This document shows positions 1-9,948 of a stretch of 64,000 nucleotides of DNA, in pieces. A program made the translations under genes and the position numbers. Every line of letters starts with the position of its first letter. Positions within the stretch are counted from its first letter, which is position 1. The stretch covers positions 1,860,001 to 1,924,000 of the forward strand of contig NC_088936.1 of the NCBI RefSeq assembly GCF_033473495.1, read 5' to 3'. Under the pieces are notes generated by a model. That model did no database searches. It worked only from the letters and a program-made list of their open reading frames with translations, and was not told where the DNA came from. The stretch comes from Cercospora beticola. Lineage: Eukaryota > Ascomycota > Dothideomycetes > Mycosphaerellales > Mycosphaerellaceae.

Positions 1-1086
1 GTCCGTGACACCAAGGCATACATCAAGTCGCAGAACTACCGCTCAATCGGTGTGGGTTACGCGACCAACGACGATGCAGACATTCGCGAGGACATGGAGA
101 AGTACTTCAACTGCGGCGACCAGGAGGCCGCGATTGATTTCTGGGGTTACAACATCTATTCTTGGTGTGGTGAGTCTTCTTACTCCAAGTCTGGCTACGA
201 TGTTCGCACCAAGGAGTTCTCGTCCTACTCGGTGCCCGTCTTCTTCGCCGAATATGGTTGCAATGAAGTTCAGCCACGTCCATTCACCGAGGTTGGCGCA
301 TTGTACGGCGAGAAGATGACTCCAGTCTGGTCTGGTGGTATTGTATACATGTACTTCCAAGAGGCCAATGACTACGGACTCGTCACCGTCGATGGCGATA
401 GTGTGAAGACAAACGAGGACTTCGACAACCTGAAGAGCGAACTCGCCAAGATTGACCCATCTGGCGTGAACTCCGCCTCGTACTCGCCAACCAACTCCCC
501 AGCAGCTTGCCCAACCGAGAGCAGTGAGTGGAATGCGAAGTCTTCTCCTCTTCCACCATCTCCAAACAAGGAGCTCTGCACTTGCATGTACAACTCCTTG
601 GGTTGTGTTGTCACCAGCCAGACTGACGTTGACGACTACGGTGACCTTTTCGGCACAGTCTGCGGCTACGGTGATGACGTCTGCGCCGGCATTACTGCCA
701 ATGCTTCTACTGGTTCTTACGGCGCATACAGCATGTGCAACTCGACTGAGCAACTCGCTTTCGCCTTCAACCAGTACTACCTTTCTCAGAACAGTGCAGC
801 GGACGCGTGTGACTTCAACGGCGCTGCTGTCACCAAATCTGCCACAAAAGCTTCTGGCTCTTGCCAGACCCTCATCTCTGAGGCTGGAACTGCCGGTACT
901 GGCACCGTCACCTCGAGCCCTACCGCCAACTCCAACCAACAGGCTCAACAGTCCGGAAAGGGATCATCCTCATCCAGCGGTGCAGCTTCGCCTCTTGGTG
1001 TGCCAACTGCTGGCGCCAGCTTGCTCCCTGTGTTTGGTATCATGATCTTGGGCATGATCTCCGGCGCTGGAATGATCTTGTTGTAA
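1..1086 (+). CDS. GH72 beta-1,3-glucanosyltransferase with CBM43, GPI-anchored (5' end missing)
   Basis: The frame is open from base 1 and ends in TAA, so only the C-terminal 361 residues are present. It is the second half of a Gas/Gel-type enzyme, which cuts and rejoins beta-1,3-glucan chains at the outer face of the plasma membrane. The motif VFFAEYGCNE carries the GH72 nucleophile Glu (codon 250-252). The acid/base Glu lies upstream, outside the window. After a Pro/Ser linker comes a cysteine-rich CBM43/X8 module (about 565-890, starting ELCTCMYNSLGC). A Ser/Gly/Gln linker and a hydrophobic tail (LLPVFGIMILGMISGAG) follow and fit a GPI-anchor signal. Having a CBM43 puts it in the yeast Gas1/Gas2 or A. 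fumigatus Gel3/Gel4 type; which ortholog cannot be decided from this part. Confidence 0.93.
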   Translation, partial: VRDTKAYIKSQNYRSIGVGYATNDDADIREDMEKYFNCGDQEAAIDFWGYNIYSWCGESSYSKSGYDVRTKEFSSYSVPVFFAEYGCNEVQPRPFTEVGALYGEKMTPVWSGGIVYMYFQEANDYGLVTVDGDSVKTNEDFDNLKSELAKIDPSGVNSASYSPTNSPAACPTESSEWNAKSSPLPPSPNKELCTCMYNSLGCVVTSQTDVDDYGDLFGTVCGYGDDVCAGITANASTGSYGAYSMCNSTEQLAFAFNQYYLSQNSAADACDFNGAAVTKSATKASGSCQTLISEAGTAGTGTVTSSPTANSNQQAQQSGKGSSSSSGAASPLGVPTAGASLLPVFGIMILGMISGAGMILL

Positions 1087-2651
1087 ACGAGTCCAAAATT
1101 TACGTATTTGGGTATACGGCACAAACAGGATCGATCCCACAGAGAAGCGGCTATTTTGTCGCGGGGAGGATTCTGCATTCTTCTGTTGTGATGGACGATG
1201 AGTTTTTGGTTTAAGGGCACGGCGCTCTCTTTTGCTTGGGTGATTGACTCCCTTTGGGTAAGGGTGGGTTCTCGACTGTATAGTAATCACCAATGACAAA
1301 AACACTTTAAAACATTCGACGTCTTGATCTGACTCTCGTTGCACCTTTGGTTTGATCCTTGGCGCCTGTCTGTACGCATATGAGCCTCTTTGGATGCCTT
1401 GTGACTATGTCCTGGTGAGGCAATACTGTGGCACTTCTTGGGTATGTTCACGGCCATTGTCCGTCGTGTGATTGCTCTGCTTTTGGGCGGCGACACTTCT
1501 TGCTCGCCCACGCGACTGCATTGCGTCTGGTCCATTCACATGCCAATATTCCGATATCGATGCAGTATCGGAAAAGTGGTAATTCGACGCTTCATCAATA
1601 GCTCACTCTGTGGCTTGAATACATATCTCATATTCTTCAGGGTTTCTTGGAATACTACCGCGCGGCAACTCCGGCATACTGAAGATGTGCAGTCGCTCGA
1701 GCGTGTTGTCGTCGTCGTCCCGCATGTTTTTGCTCATGTAACCCTAAGGTCTTGGCAGCAGGGAGCAGCTTCCACAACATGGCTGGATTCCACTGCTTAC
1801 CATCATCACTCCTTCCGCAGGCACGAGAGCAGCCCGCCAGCAGGGCGGCAGCGGCCAAAACTTCTACGTTTTCTCCAACCCCGTAGCAGGAGGCACGTGG
1901 AGGCCTTGCGGCATACACGATGCAAACGAGTTCTGCGTCTTGGAGCACCTTTGCCAAACGAGGAGCTGGCCCAACGTGAAAGGAAGAGTGATTTTGCACA
2001 GCGCATCCAAACAACGAAGCCCAATCGTCCATAACCTTGGGAAGGCCTCGTCAGTCACGCTCCACACCTGCAGGATGGGCTCAGCTTCGAATCCTCTCCC
2101 GCGACTGCACCCAGGGCTGAGGCCAGCTGCGAGAACCTTTCCGGCGCGCATGCATAGGGCAAAGACCAGTCGACCATGGGATGGCCAAATGCACTGGATC
2201 GCTGTGCCCAGATCAGCAGCGGAAGCTCAGCTACGAATACGCTTGCAGCTGTGTTCGGGGCTGAAAATCGCTGCGAAGGCGGCCACATGAAGGCAGTCGC
2301 AGAGACGTCTCCCTACGTCTCTCATACTCGGGCGAGGCTGATGCGCGTTCTAGAGATTTAGCGGAATAGTAAATTCGCACCCATGGCAGCATCTAAGGCG
2401 CTCTGCACAACGGCGCCCTCGTGGCACGATGAGTAAGCCAGTGAAAGATCGTGGCAGAGCCTCTCCACAGCGATATTCACAACGTTACATGGGTGTAACC
2501 CGTGCTGACGCCTTGGCTTGCCGTGAATGGAAGTGAGTTCTGTGGCTTGGAATCCTAAATTGCTCTCTCGCAGATATAAGCATGAGCAGATGTCGTTCCA
2601 CTCGGTTAATGCAATCGTTGTTCTAATCGCGCAGACCACACGATCAGCAAA
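1087..2651. other. Intergenic region, no supported gene
   Basis: About 1.56 kb between the GH72 stop and the monooxygenase start. Several 70-200 codon frames overlap here on both strands. None shows a recognisable domain, and they shadow one another. An ATATAAG sequence lies about 75 bp before the next start codon and could be its TATA element. Nothing else was recognised. Confidence 0.5.
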
Positions 2652-4490
2652 ATGGAAGAAATGGAGCACTTCGAAGTAGTCGTCGTCGGCGCGGGTAAGC
2701 CTGCTCAACCATAGCGACGTCTTGAAATCAGAAAGCTAACGATCATTTCAGGCATGTCGGCTCTAGTAGCCGCCAAGGGTTATCTCGAATGTGCTCCTCA
2801 GACCAATCTCGTGATTCTGGATGACAAGAAGACGGTTGGAGGAGTCTGGTCGAAAGACAACATCTATCCCGGCCTCCAAACGAACAACTATCGTGGCACC
2901 CTGGAGTATCCTGACTATCCGTTCGGAGACGATCGCGGAGTGCCTCATTTCTCAAGCCTGCCCGGCGAAGCAGTGCAGCAATACTTCTCCGACTTCGCGA
3001 CAGAGCATGATCTGCTTCGGCGAACTCGTCACGAGACAAAAGTGCTCGAGGCCGAGAAGATCGACGAGGGATTGAACAGTGGTTGGAAATTGCTGATCGA
3101 GACGCCGGGGGCCCGGTCGACAATTACCACGGACAAACTCATAGTTGGCACAGGTCTACACAACACACCACTGCCGGTTCAGGTCCAAGGCAAAGAGTCT
3201 TTCAACGCGCCCGTTCTGCATTCCGGACAACTTGGAAAAGAGGGCGTTGCAGTCGCAGCGGACGAGAAAGTCAAGCGCGTGACTGTCTACGGAGGCTCCA
3301 AGTATGCATTCGACAGCGTGTACAAGTTTGCCGCTGCTGGGAAGGATATCGATTGGCTGATCAGCAGCTCTGGTCATGGTCCGACATACATGGTTAACAA
3401 TATTTGCAAGATGCCACTACTGGGACGAGTCTGGGCAGAACTGCTGGTCACCACTCGATTTATTTCTTGGTTCAGCCCGTGCAGTTTCGGAGGGCTCGAT
3501 GGTAGCAGCTGGTGGCGATGGCTCTTACACAGTACCAAGCTGGGACAGAAAATTGTAACAGCATTCTGGGCGCAAGTCGGCCATGATAACCTTGAGCCGT
3601 CGGGCTACTTCAATGATCCTAAACTCGAGCCTCTGCTCCCCGATTGTGGCTGGTTTGACATCGCAACAAGCCTGGGTACACTCAACTATCCCAGCGATCT
3701 TCTCGACTTTATCCGCTCTGGCCAAGTAAAACTTCATCGCAAAGATATCTCCCACCTCTCAGATCACACCGTGCATCTCAATGACGGCACCTCTCTCCAT
3801 TCAGACGCTTACATCTCCAGCTCCGGCTGGCAATGGCGCCCAACCATAACCTTCAAACCCGCCACCCTTCACGCCTCTCTCGGCATCGCAAGCGATGACT
3901 ACACCTCCGACCAAGAACTCTTCTGGTCCAACCTCGACTCCCGCGCCGACCGCGAACTCTTCTCCCGCTTCCCTATCCTCCAAACAAGACCCTACCCACC
4001 CTCCTATTCTTCTTCCTCCACAACAAAACCAACCCAACCTCAACGTCTCCACCGCCTCATCGCCCCACCCATCCTCTCCGCCGCAGGCGACCGCACCCTA
4101 GCCTTCGCCGGCGCCGGAGCCAACATCTCCCACATCCTCAAATCCACCATAACTTCCATCTGGATCTACGCCTACTTCAACGACAAACTCTCCATCGACC
4201 CTCATCGAGACATGACAGAAGAACAAGTTTGCTACGAAGCAGCTCTGACGCAACGCTGGAGCATGCGGCGTTACACTTACGGTTTCGGTAAAAGGTTCGT
4301 AGATTTTGTATGGGATGCTGTGCCCTGGAATGATGTTCTATTGAAGGATTTGGGGTTGGAGGGAAGGAGGAAGAAGGGGAGTTGGTTTGGGGTGAGGTGG
4401 TGGAGGGAGATGTTTGAGCCGTATACTGTGGCGGATTATCGAGGCTTGGGGAGGGAGTGGTTGGAGAAGCAGAAGGGAAAAGTCGGATGA
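2652..4490 (+). CDS. FAD-dependent, FMO/BVMO-like monooxygenase
   Basis: Two exons, 2652-2694 and 2752-4490, about 593 aa. The 57-bp intron (2695-2751) has a GTAAGC donor and a GCTAAC branch site at 2735-2740. Splicing it restores the FAD-binding Rossmann motif VVVVGAGMSALVAA, which is cut in two by the intron; this is strong evidence for the start at 2652. The second FAD signature VGGVWSKDNIYPGLQTNNY follows. A second Rossmann region (VTVYGGSKYAFD) probably binds NADPH, but its glycine pattern departs from the usual GxSxSG/A. The class inserts one oxygen atom from O2 into an organic substrate; the substrate here is unknown. The coding strand is strongly C-rich around 3.8-4.2 kb and G-rich from about 4.32 kb to the stop. 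The gene is convergent with JJJ1, 163 bp away. Confidence 0.85.
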
Positions 4491-4653
4491 TTCCGTTTGA
4501 TTTTGTCTTCCTTAAAAGGAGCTTTATAGTACTTTTTTGATCGACCATATTCTAGAGTTTATCATCAGAATCGTCATTGGGTATCTTCACAATGCGCCAG
4601 CACTTTTCATGCGACTTCAACGCCCTCGCCATGCAATATCTTCACTTTCCAGG

Positions 4654-6339
4654 TCATTTCTTCCCCTTCTTCTTGCCCTTCCCGCTACTACCACCCACCA
4701 CGGTCTTCAGCGCAGCATGTTTTGGATTCTGCTTTAAATGATCGAACAATTTTGATTTGGATTCGAACTCGGCACTGCAATTGATACATCTGTGTTCGGC
4801 CGGCGTTTGCGTTCCAGAGGTCTCGGCAGCAGCTGCAGCCTTCTTTGCTCGCTTCTTGGCTGCGGCACCGAGCTTCTTCTTCGGTTGCTGTTGAGCGGAG
4901 GATCCGTTGTCGCTGTCGGTGATGGTTGGTGTCAATGGAGTAGAGGTAGTCTCGTCTGTGAGTGTTGTAGCAGCGATTCGTGCTTCTATGGTCTCTCGGG
5001 AGGCGTAGTCTTCATCTTCGGAGTCTGAAGGCGTACCCGGCGCAGAAGTGCCTTTGAGCTGTTCAGGTCTTGTGTTCTCTTCCTCATCTTCGTCATCGGT
5101 ATCGATTTCCTTTCGAGGGGGACTGTCTTCATCGGTTTCATCCTCCACCGGCTCTTCTCTTTTGTCCGCCGCCTCGTGATCGTCTACCTCTGCCGCCAGA
5201 TCATCTAGCACTTCCTCTTCCTCTTCGTCAACATCTGGCGTGGCCGCACCACTACCATTGAGGTCGAGCTTGGCATCCTGCTTCCTCATTCTCTTCTGGA
5301 GCTCCTTGATAGCTTTTTGATGCTTTTTGCTCTTCTCATGAGCATCCATCTGCTTCTCACTTTTGAAGATCTTGTTGCAAGCCACGCACTCGAAGACTTC
5401 TTCCTCCTCAGTGTCACTTTCGAACGTGCCTTCCAGCTCCGCATGCTCATCTGGCTCTCTTGATTGTGCCCATTCAGGCACGGAGCCAGCCGTTTTGGCA
5501 GCATTGGCTTCCATGGCTCTCCGACGTTGTGACTCTGCCGCATCACGCAGAGCCTTGCTACGCTCCTCTTCGGTCCGTGTGTCTAGCACAACACGCGGGT
5601 CACGCTTCTTGACGAACTGAACAAGCGCACGAACAGCTTCATTGAACTCATCTCGGCCATCCTTTCGAGACTTTGCATTCTCCTGCTCCATTCTCCGGCG
5701 AATAAAGCGATCGGGCGCTTCCGATAATCTGTACTTGTCACACCAGGAGTAAGACTTGACAGTACTGAAGCCAGACCATGCTGCGTAGAACTTCTTTACG
5801 ACATCAGGATAATCGTCGTCTTTGTGCCCGAAGGTGGGATACTCGGGATTGTCCACATCATCCATTTGGCCAGCAATGTCCTCTTCCTGAGCCAAACGTT
5901 CAAAGGTCTCGCGAAGGAAGCCGAAGAAGCCCGAAGGAGAATCTGTAAACTCGACATTCCGGTTGAATTTGCCTACGATGTTGTTGATGTCGTTCGCTGT
6001 GGTGATCTTCACGTTTTGATACGTGGGTACAGCACCTTCCTCTTGAGGGTCTTGGCCATGCAAAATAGCAGACTCGTGACTGTCATACCAGGCTCGTTCT
6101 TGCGGATCGGACAGCACTTCATACGCGGACTGCACTTCGGCAAAGAGCCTTGTAGCAGCCTCGACGTTTCCATAATTTCTGTCGGGATGAAGTTCAAGTG
6201 CTTTTCGACGATAGGCTTTTTTGATTTCATCCTCTGTGGCATTCCGCTCGACACTCAGCAGCGTGTAGTAGGATGTCTTGACCTGAGCGGCATCAGCAGC
6301 GCCGCTGCCATCGCCTGGTGACGAGGCGCTTTGGCCCAT
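4654..6339 (-). CDS. JJJ1: J-protein Jjj1 / DNAJC21 homolog, 60S ribosome biogenesis
   Basis: Single exon, 561 aa. The J domain lies at about residues 24-90, with the HPD triad at 51-53 that stimulates Hsp70 ATPase. A conserved middle region follows, then two C2H2 zinc fingers of the Jjj1 type (VACNKIFKSEKQMDAHEKSKKH and, near the C-terminus, INCSAEFESKSKLFDHLKQ). Long acidic stretches lie between them, and the C-terminus is Lys/Gly-rich. In yeast, Jjj1 works with Rei1 and Ssa Hsp70 in the cytosol to release Arx1 from late pre-60S particles. I chose the start at 6339 because the J domain follows directly. A further in-frame ATG 22 codons upstream (6405) would only add a non-conserved leader. 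It is divergent from the SPX-RING gene. Confidence 0.92.
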   Translation of the reverse strand: MGQSASSPGDGSGAADAAQVKTSYYTLLSVERNATEDEIKKAYRRKALELHPDRNYGNVEAATRLFAEVQSAYEVLSDPQERAWYDSHESAILHGQDPQEEGAVPTYQNVKITTANDINNIVGKFNRNVEFTDSPSGFFGFLRETFERLAQEEDIAGQMDDVDNPEYPTFGHKDDDYPDVVKKFYAAWSGFSTVKSYSWCDKYRLSEAPDRFIRRRMEQENAKSRKDGRDEFNEAVRALVQFVKKRDPRVVLDTRTEEERSKALRDAAESQRRRAMEANAAKTAGSVPEWAQSREPDEHAELEGTFESDTEEEEVFECVACNKIFKSEKQMDAHEKSKKHQKAIKELQKRMRKQDAKLDLNGSGAATPDVDEEEEEVLDDLAAEVDDHEAADKREEPVEDETDEDSPPRKEIDTDDEDEEENTRPEQLKGTSAPGTPSDSEDEDYASRETIEARIAATTLTDETTSTPLTPTITDSDNGSSAQQQPKKKLGAAAKKRAKKAAAAAETSGTQTPAEHRCINCSAEFESKSKLFDHLKQNPKHAALKTVVGGSSGKGKKKGKK

Positions 6340-7127
6340 GATGGCGAAATCGGGCAATGTCTGGAGGCATTTACAGAGAGATGCGTCACCGCGAGGCGTT
6401 TGCACTAGTTAAGTTGGGTTACGTAAGGCGCGCATCCCGGTCTCGCTCGATGCGCCACGGCCGCCGAGATGAGTGCTCCTTTGGGCTACTGGATCCCAGA
6501 AACAACGCGGGCACCGGTGCAGAAGTAGCGCAGACAGCATGCAGAGGGTCGAGCACGTCGAAATGCGGTGCAGTGGTGGACAGCGTAAAGAATAATGGAA
6601 GGCAGTGGTTCATGCACAGCGGCGCGCAGTCTGGACAACCTCGTGGTCGACAGGGCAGAGAACAAGCCTTTTCTGCCCCAAAGTCTGTTGGAGCCTCGAC
6701 TGGTTGGCGGCGCCGGTCTCGGCTCGCACGGCGCTGCAGTGTCTGCGTTTGGCGTCTGTTGAAGACGCAGCACATGCGCACACTCGTCTGTCGCCGCTGC
6801 TCATTCGCCTGTCGCACCGCGCATGGGAAGCCACGAGACCATTTCCACGCCGACCCGATCGCGCTCCATCGGTCTTCAGTCCGGGACAGCGGCGACGACT
6901 CGGAGGCACAGGCAAGTATACGTAGTCGACGTAGGTCTCGTCCTCCTTCACGCAGATTTTTCTGCCGTCCCTTGCGCGCTATATCATTGTCCCGTCCGCA
7001 TTGCCTGTCACCCTCTCCACTACCTCCACATTGACTCCAGGCGACATCGACAAGCCACTCTCGGTAGGACGAATCGCAAACACGACATACCTCAGCAACC
7101 CCGCATGACCACCACGCGCCGCCCACG
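6340..7127. promoter_or_regulatory. Divergent promoter region between JJJ1 and the SPX-RING gene
   Basis: 788 bp shared upstream region of two genes that point away from each other. Frames of 95-290 codons cross it on both strands, but they overlap the real starts and show no domain. I found no convincing TATA box or CACGTG-type Pho4 site by eye. Confidence 0.45.
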
Positions 7128-8576
7128 ATGAAGTTCGGCCACGAGTACGAAACGGCACTGGCCAACGATGGCTTCCCGCAGGAGTGGGTAGCCAAGGCCA
7201 TCGAGTACAAGAACCTGAAGAAGGCCATCAAGAAGGTCCATCGCGAGTTGGAGGCACTCGGCCTCGACCAGCAGACTTTGGTGGGCATCAACGAGCTGGT
7301 ACTCCACGGCGCGACACCTGCGCCGCTGAAAGTCGAACCGAAAGATTACCTTGCTGGCACACGGCCGGCGCTTGCGAGCATACCAGAGGAGTTTTGTCCG
7401 CAGCTGCGAATCCTGGTCGATAGCAAAACTGGAACGCCGTTAGATGCCAAGTTGGCCCCCGAGACACGGAAGTCCCTGCAGAAGCTCGCGCAGCATGACC
7501 AGGTGGTCGGCCATCGTCAAGAGCGCATTGGCAGTCAGGCCCATCTACATGCCGTTCGCGAACAAGTGACAAGCCCAGATGAGGATGAGAGTTCTCGCGA
7601 TCACTCGCCTGTGCGAGATGCCGACGCGAAGTGGGTGACCGTGCCGCTCGCTTCGGCCAAGGACTTCTTCGAAATGCTGGAGCCCAAACTCATGGAACTC
7701 GACTCCCTTCGTGGTGCAGAACAGCTCAACCTGGAAGAAGAGATCCTCGATCTCGGCGGTGCCGTAGAGAATGTGGTGCAACCAGTGCGAGAAGGCTACG
7801 AGGCGAAGCGTGGCATGTCATATCGCGATCTGTACTTTTGGCGCGAGATGTTCCGACTGTACCTCGAGACGCCAATTTTCTACTCCGAAACGGAGGCACG
7901 ACGGGGAGCTTTGACATATAAAGAGGCGCGCTCGAATCTGGAAGATTACGACAAGAAGCTGCGGGAGACGGGGCTCATGGATAAGATGAAGACACCACAG
8001 GCAAGAATGGCCGCACAGCAATTTCTCGACCTGAACCTGCACATCCTGAGCATCATGCACTTTCAAGAGATGAACAGTCGCGCAATGACGAAGATTCTGA
8101 AGAAGTTCAACAAGCGGACACATATCGAGGGCAACCAGTTCGTCTCGAATCTCGCAGTCAAATATCCTGCGATCAGCACCAAGTCGGCGGCAGGTGGGTT
8201 CGCGGACAGCATCGCCCGCGACATGTATGCCGAGATCGGATCCAAGGTCCTCTCAGTCGTGCCCCAACTGGACGATTGGATCTGCCCCGTGTGCTATGGC
8301 ATGGCATGGAGACCTGTCAATTTGGGTTGCTGTCGATCCGTCTTTTGCATCAGCTGCGTCATACAGCTCCAAGACAAGCACCTGAACAAATGTCCTATGT
8401 GTAATGCCGAGACTGTCAAACAAGCAAACGGCTCAAACATTGACTTCGACACCATGGATTTTCTGGAGAAATACTTCCCCATGGAGGTCAAGAAGAGACA
8501 GAAAGAAAACGAGAAGCAAATATTGGTCAGGACCTACGGCGAGGAGTTTGTCAAGCCGTCATGCTCTGTAATGTGA
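7128..8576 (+). CDS. SPX-RING protein, probable E3 ubiquitin ligase, with C-terminal CaaX box
   Basis: Single exon, 482 aa. The N-terminus (MKFGHEYETALANDGFPQEW, then KAIEYKNLKKAIKKVHREL) is the helical hairpin and lysine cluster that opens an SPX domain, a sensor of inositol pyrophosphates and so of phosphate status. The domain runs to about residue 330, with coiled-coil helices and a conserved end (NRAMTKILKKFNKRT-like). A C3HC4 RING finger begins at Cys386 (CPVCYGMAWRPVNLGC, then FCISC and KCPMC). The last four residues are C-S-V-M, a good farnesylation motif. Related fungal SPX-RING proteins are usually annotated as RING-14; the substrate is not known. The CaaX box suggests anchoring to a membrane. 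The start is fixed by the SPX N-terminus. Confidence 0.88.
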   Translation: MKFGHEYETALANDGFPQEWVAKAIEYKNLKKAIKKVHRELEALGLDQQTLVGINELVLHGATPAPLKVEPKDYLAGTRPALASIPEEFCPQLRILVDSKTGTPLDAKLAPETRKSLQKLAQHDQVVGHRQERIGSQAHLHAVREQVTSPDEDESSRDHSPVRDADAKWVTVPLASAKDFFEMLEPKLMELDSLRGAEQLNLEEEILDLGGAVENVVQPVREGYEAKRGMSYRDLYFWREMFRLYLETPIFYSETEARRGALTYKEARSNLEDYDKKLRETGLMDKMKTPQARMAAQQFLDLNLHILSIMHFQEMNSRAMTKILKKFNKRTHIEGNQFVSNLAVKYPAISTKSAAGGFADSIARDMYAEIGSKVLSVVPQLDDWICPVCYGMAWRPVNLGCCRSVFCISCVIQLQDKHLNKCPMCNAETVKQANGSNIDFDTMDFLEKYFPMEVKKRQKENEKQILVRTYGEEFVKPSCSVM

Positions 8577-8921
8577 TGAAGAGTCAAGATGTGGAGTTCA
8601 CGGCAGGGATCTACAAAGTTTCAGCAAGACGCAAAGGATACAGCGTTATCATGGGGGGCATTTTGCATTTCAAATCTGGTTACATTGGGAAGGGTTTGCT
8701 TTGGAGTTCTATGGGTCGGGTATGGAGGGAGGCATCTTTTCCCTTTACGATACCCCGCGCGCGTGATTGAGCTGTCACGTCATGGCATGATGATTAATGC
8801 GAAGAACGATCGATGCACATATGTAGCAGTCAAGCAGTGTACATATTCAAAAGCAGACGACAGTCACTGTCCTCATCATCTGATCAATCTCTTTGAATCC
8901 AATACAAAACAAAGATCGAAA
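8577..8921. other. Intergenic region upstream of the GST gene
   Basis: 345 bp. It contains TCACGTCATG near 8775, which resembles a CRE/ATF half-site, but this is a single weak hit. No gene is seen. Confidence 0.35.
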
Positions 8922-9799
8922 ATGGGCTCTCATCCTGACGCAAATCTCCATCCAGTCGCAACCGGCCCCGCCAAAGCCATTGTCGATGCCCATCAAGCCG
9001 AACAACCTCTCAAGCTCTACTCTGGTTGGTTGTAAGTAGCATCCACTCTTTGAGCAAAGAACATCTCACTCACTATTGTCAAAACAGCTGCCCCTTCGTC
9101 CAACGCATCTGGACCCTCCTCGAAGAGAAAAAAATCCCCTATCAATACATCGAAGTCAACCCCTACAACAAACCCGCTTCCCTCCTCTCCTTGAACCCCA
9201 GAGGTCTCGTCCCCACTCTCCAATACAACAACCAACCCCTCTACGAAAGTACAATCGTAGCAGAATTTCTCGAAGATGCTTTTCCCGATCATGGACCAAA
9301 TTTGAGACCCAAAGATCCTTATGAGACTGCGAGGATGAGAATCTGGATTAATTTCTTTACGGAGAAGGTTGTGACGAGTTTCCATAAATTTTTGCAGTGG
9401 CAGCCGATGAGTGATGGGGAGGGGTTGGAGAGGGTTAGAGGGGAGTTTTTGGGAACGTTGTATGAACTTGCTAAAGCTGGAGGAGAAGAAAAGGGTGGGC
9501 CGTTTTGGAGAGGCGAAGAGCCGTTGCTGATTGATTTTGTGGTTGCGCCTTGGATGGTGAGGTTGTGGGTTTTTGATGAGTTTAAGGGGGGGTTGGGGTT
9601 GCCGGTGGAAGGTGGGGAGGGGGATGATGAGGTTTGGAGGAGGTTGAGTGGGTGGATTAGGGCTTTGGAAGAGAGGGAGAGTGTGAGGGATACGATGTCG
9701 GAGAGGAAATATTATTTGCCGATTTATCAGAGGTATGCGGATGATGTGGCGCAGAGTGAGTTGGCGAAGGCGACGAGGCAGGGTGGGAGGGTGCCGTAG
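8922..9799 (+). CDS. Omega-like glutathione S-transferase
   Basis: Two exons, 8922-9031 and 9088-9799, 273 aa. The 56-bp intron (GTAAGT to CAG) splits Phe37, and splicing creates the thioredoxin-fold active site FCPFVQR with the catalytic Cys38. A cysteine in CPFVQR is the mark of omega-class GSTs, which act as dehydroascorbate or thiol reductases and glutathione-lyases rather than classical conjugating enzymes. The cis-Pro and glutathione-binding region follows (NPRGLVPTLQYNNQPLYEST), then an all-helical C-terminal domain. A role in the cytosol in redox defence is inferred. The first half of exon 2 is strongly C-rich and the second half strongly G-rich on the coding strand (see findings). 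It is convergent with MON1, 149 bp away. Confidence 0.9.
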
Positions 9800-9948
9800 G
9801 TTGAGGACCAGAAGTGAAAGGTGAATTGATAGTTTGTGAGATTCGTGATGCACTTGTTTGATACTGTGGCTTCTTTTGCTCATCTCACGAACCATCGTCG
9901 GAGCCCTGTCGTCCCAGTGACTGCGTTCGTACCATCTCTCATGCTATC

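Noticed and set aside
43..948. 301-codon minus-strand frame
   Set aside because: It is antisense to the GH72/CBM43 coding region, which has clear motifs.
6419..7291. 290-codon minus-strand frame across the JJJ1/SPX-RING promoter
   Set aside because: It overlaps the conserved start of the SPX domain on the other strand and has no recognisable domain.
9017..9895. 292-codon minus-strand frame
   Set aside because: It exists because the GST gene is so skewed in C and G that stops are rare on the other strand; the protein is low-complexity (His/Pro/Leu/Arg).
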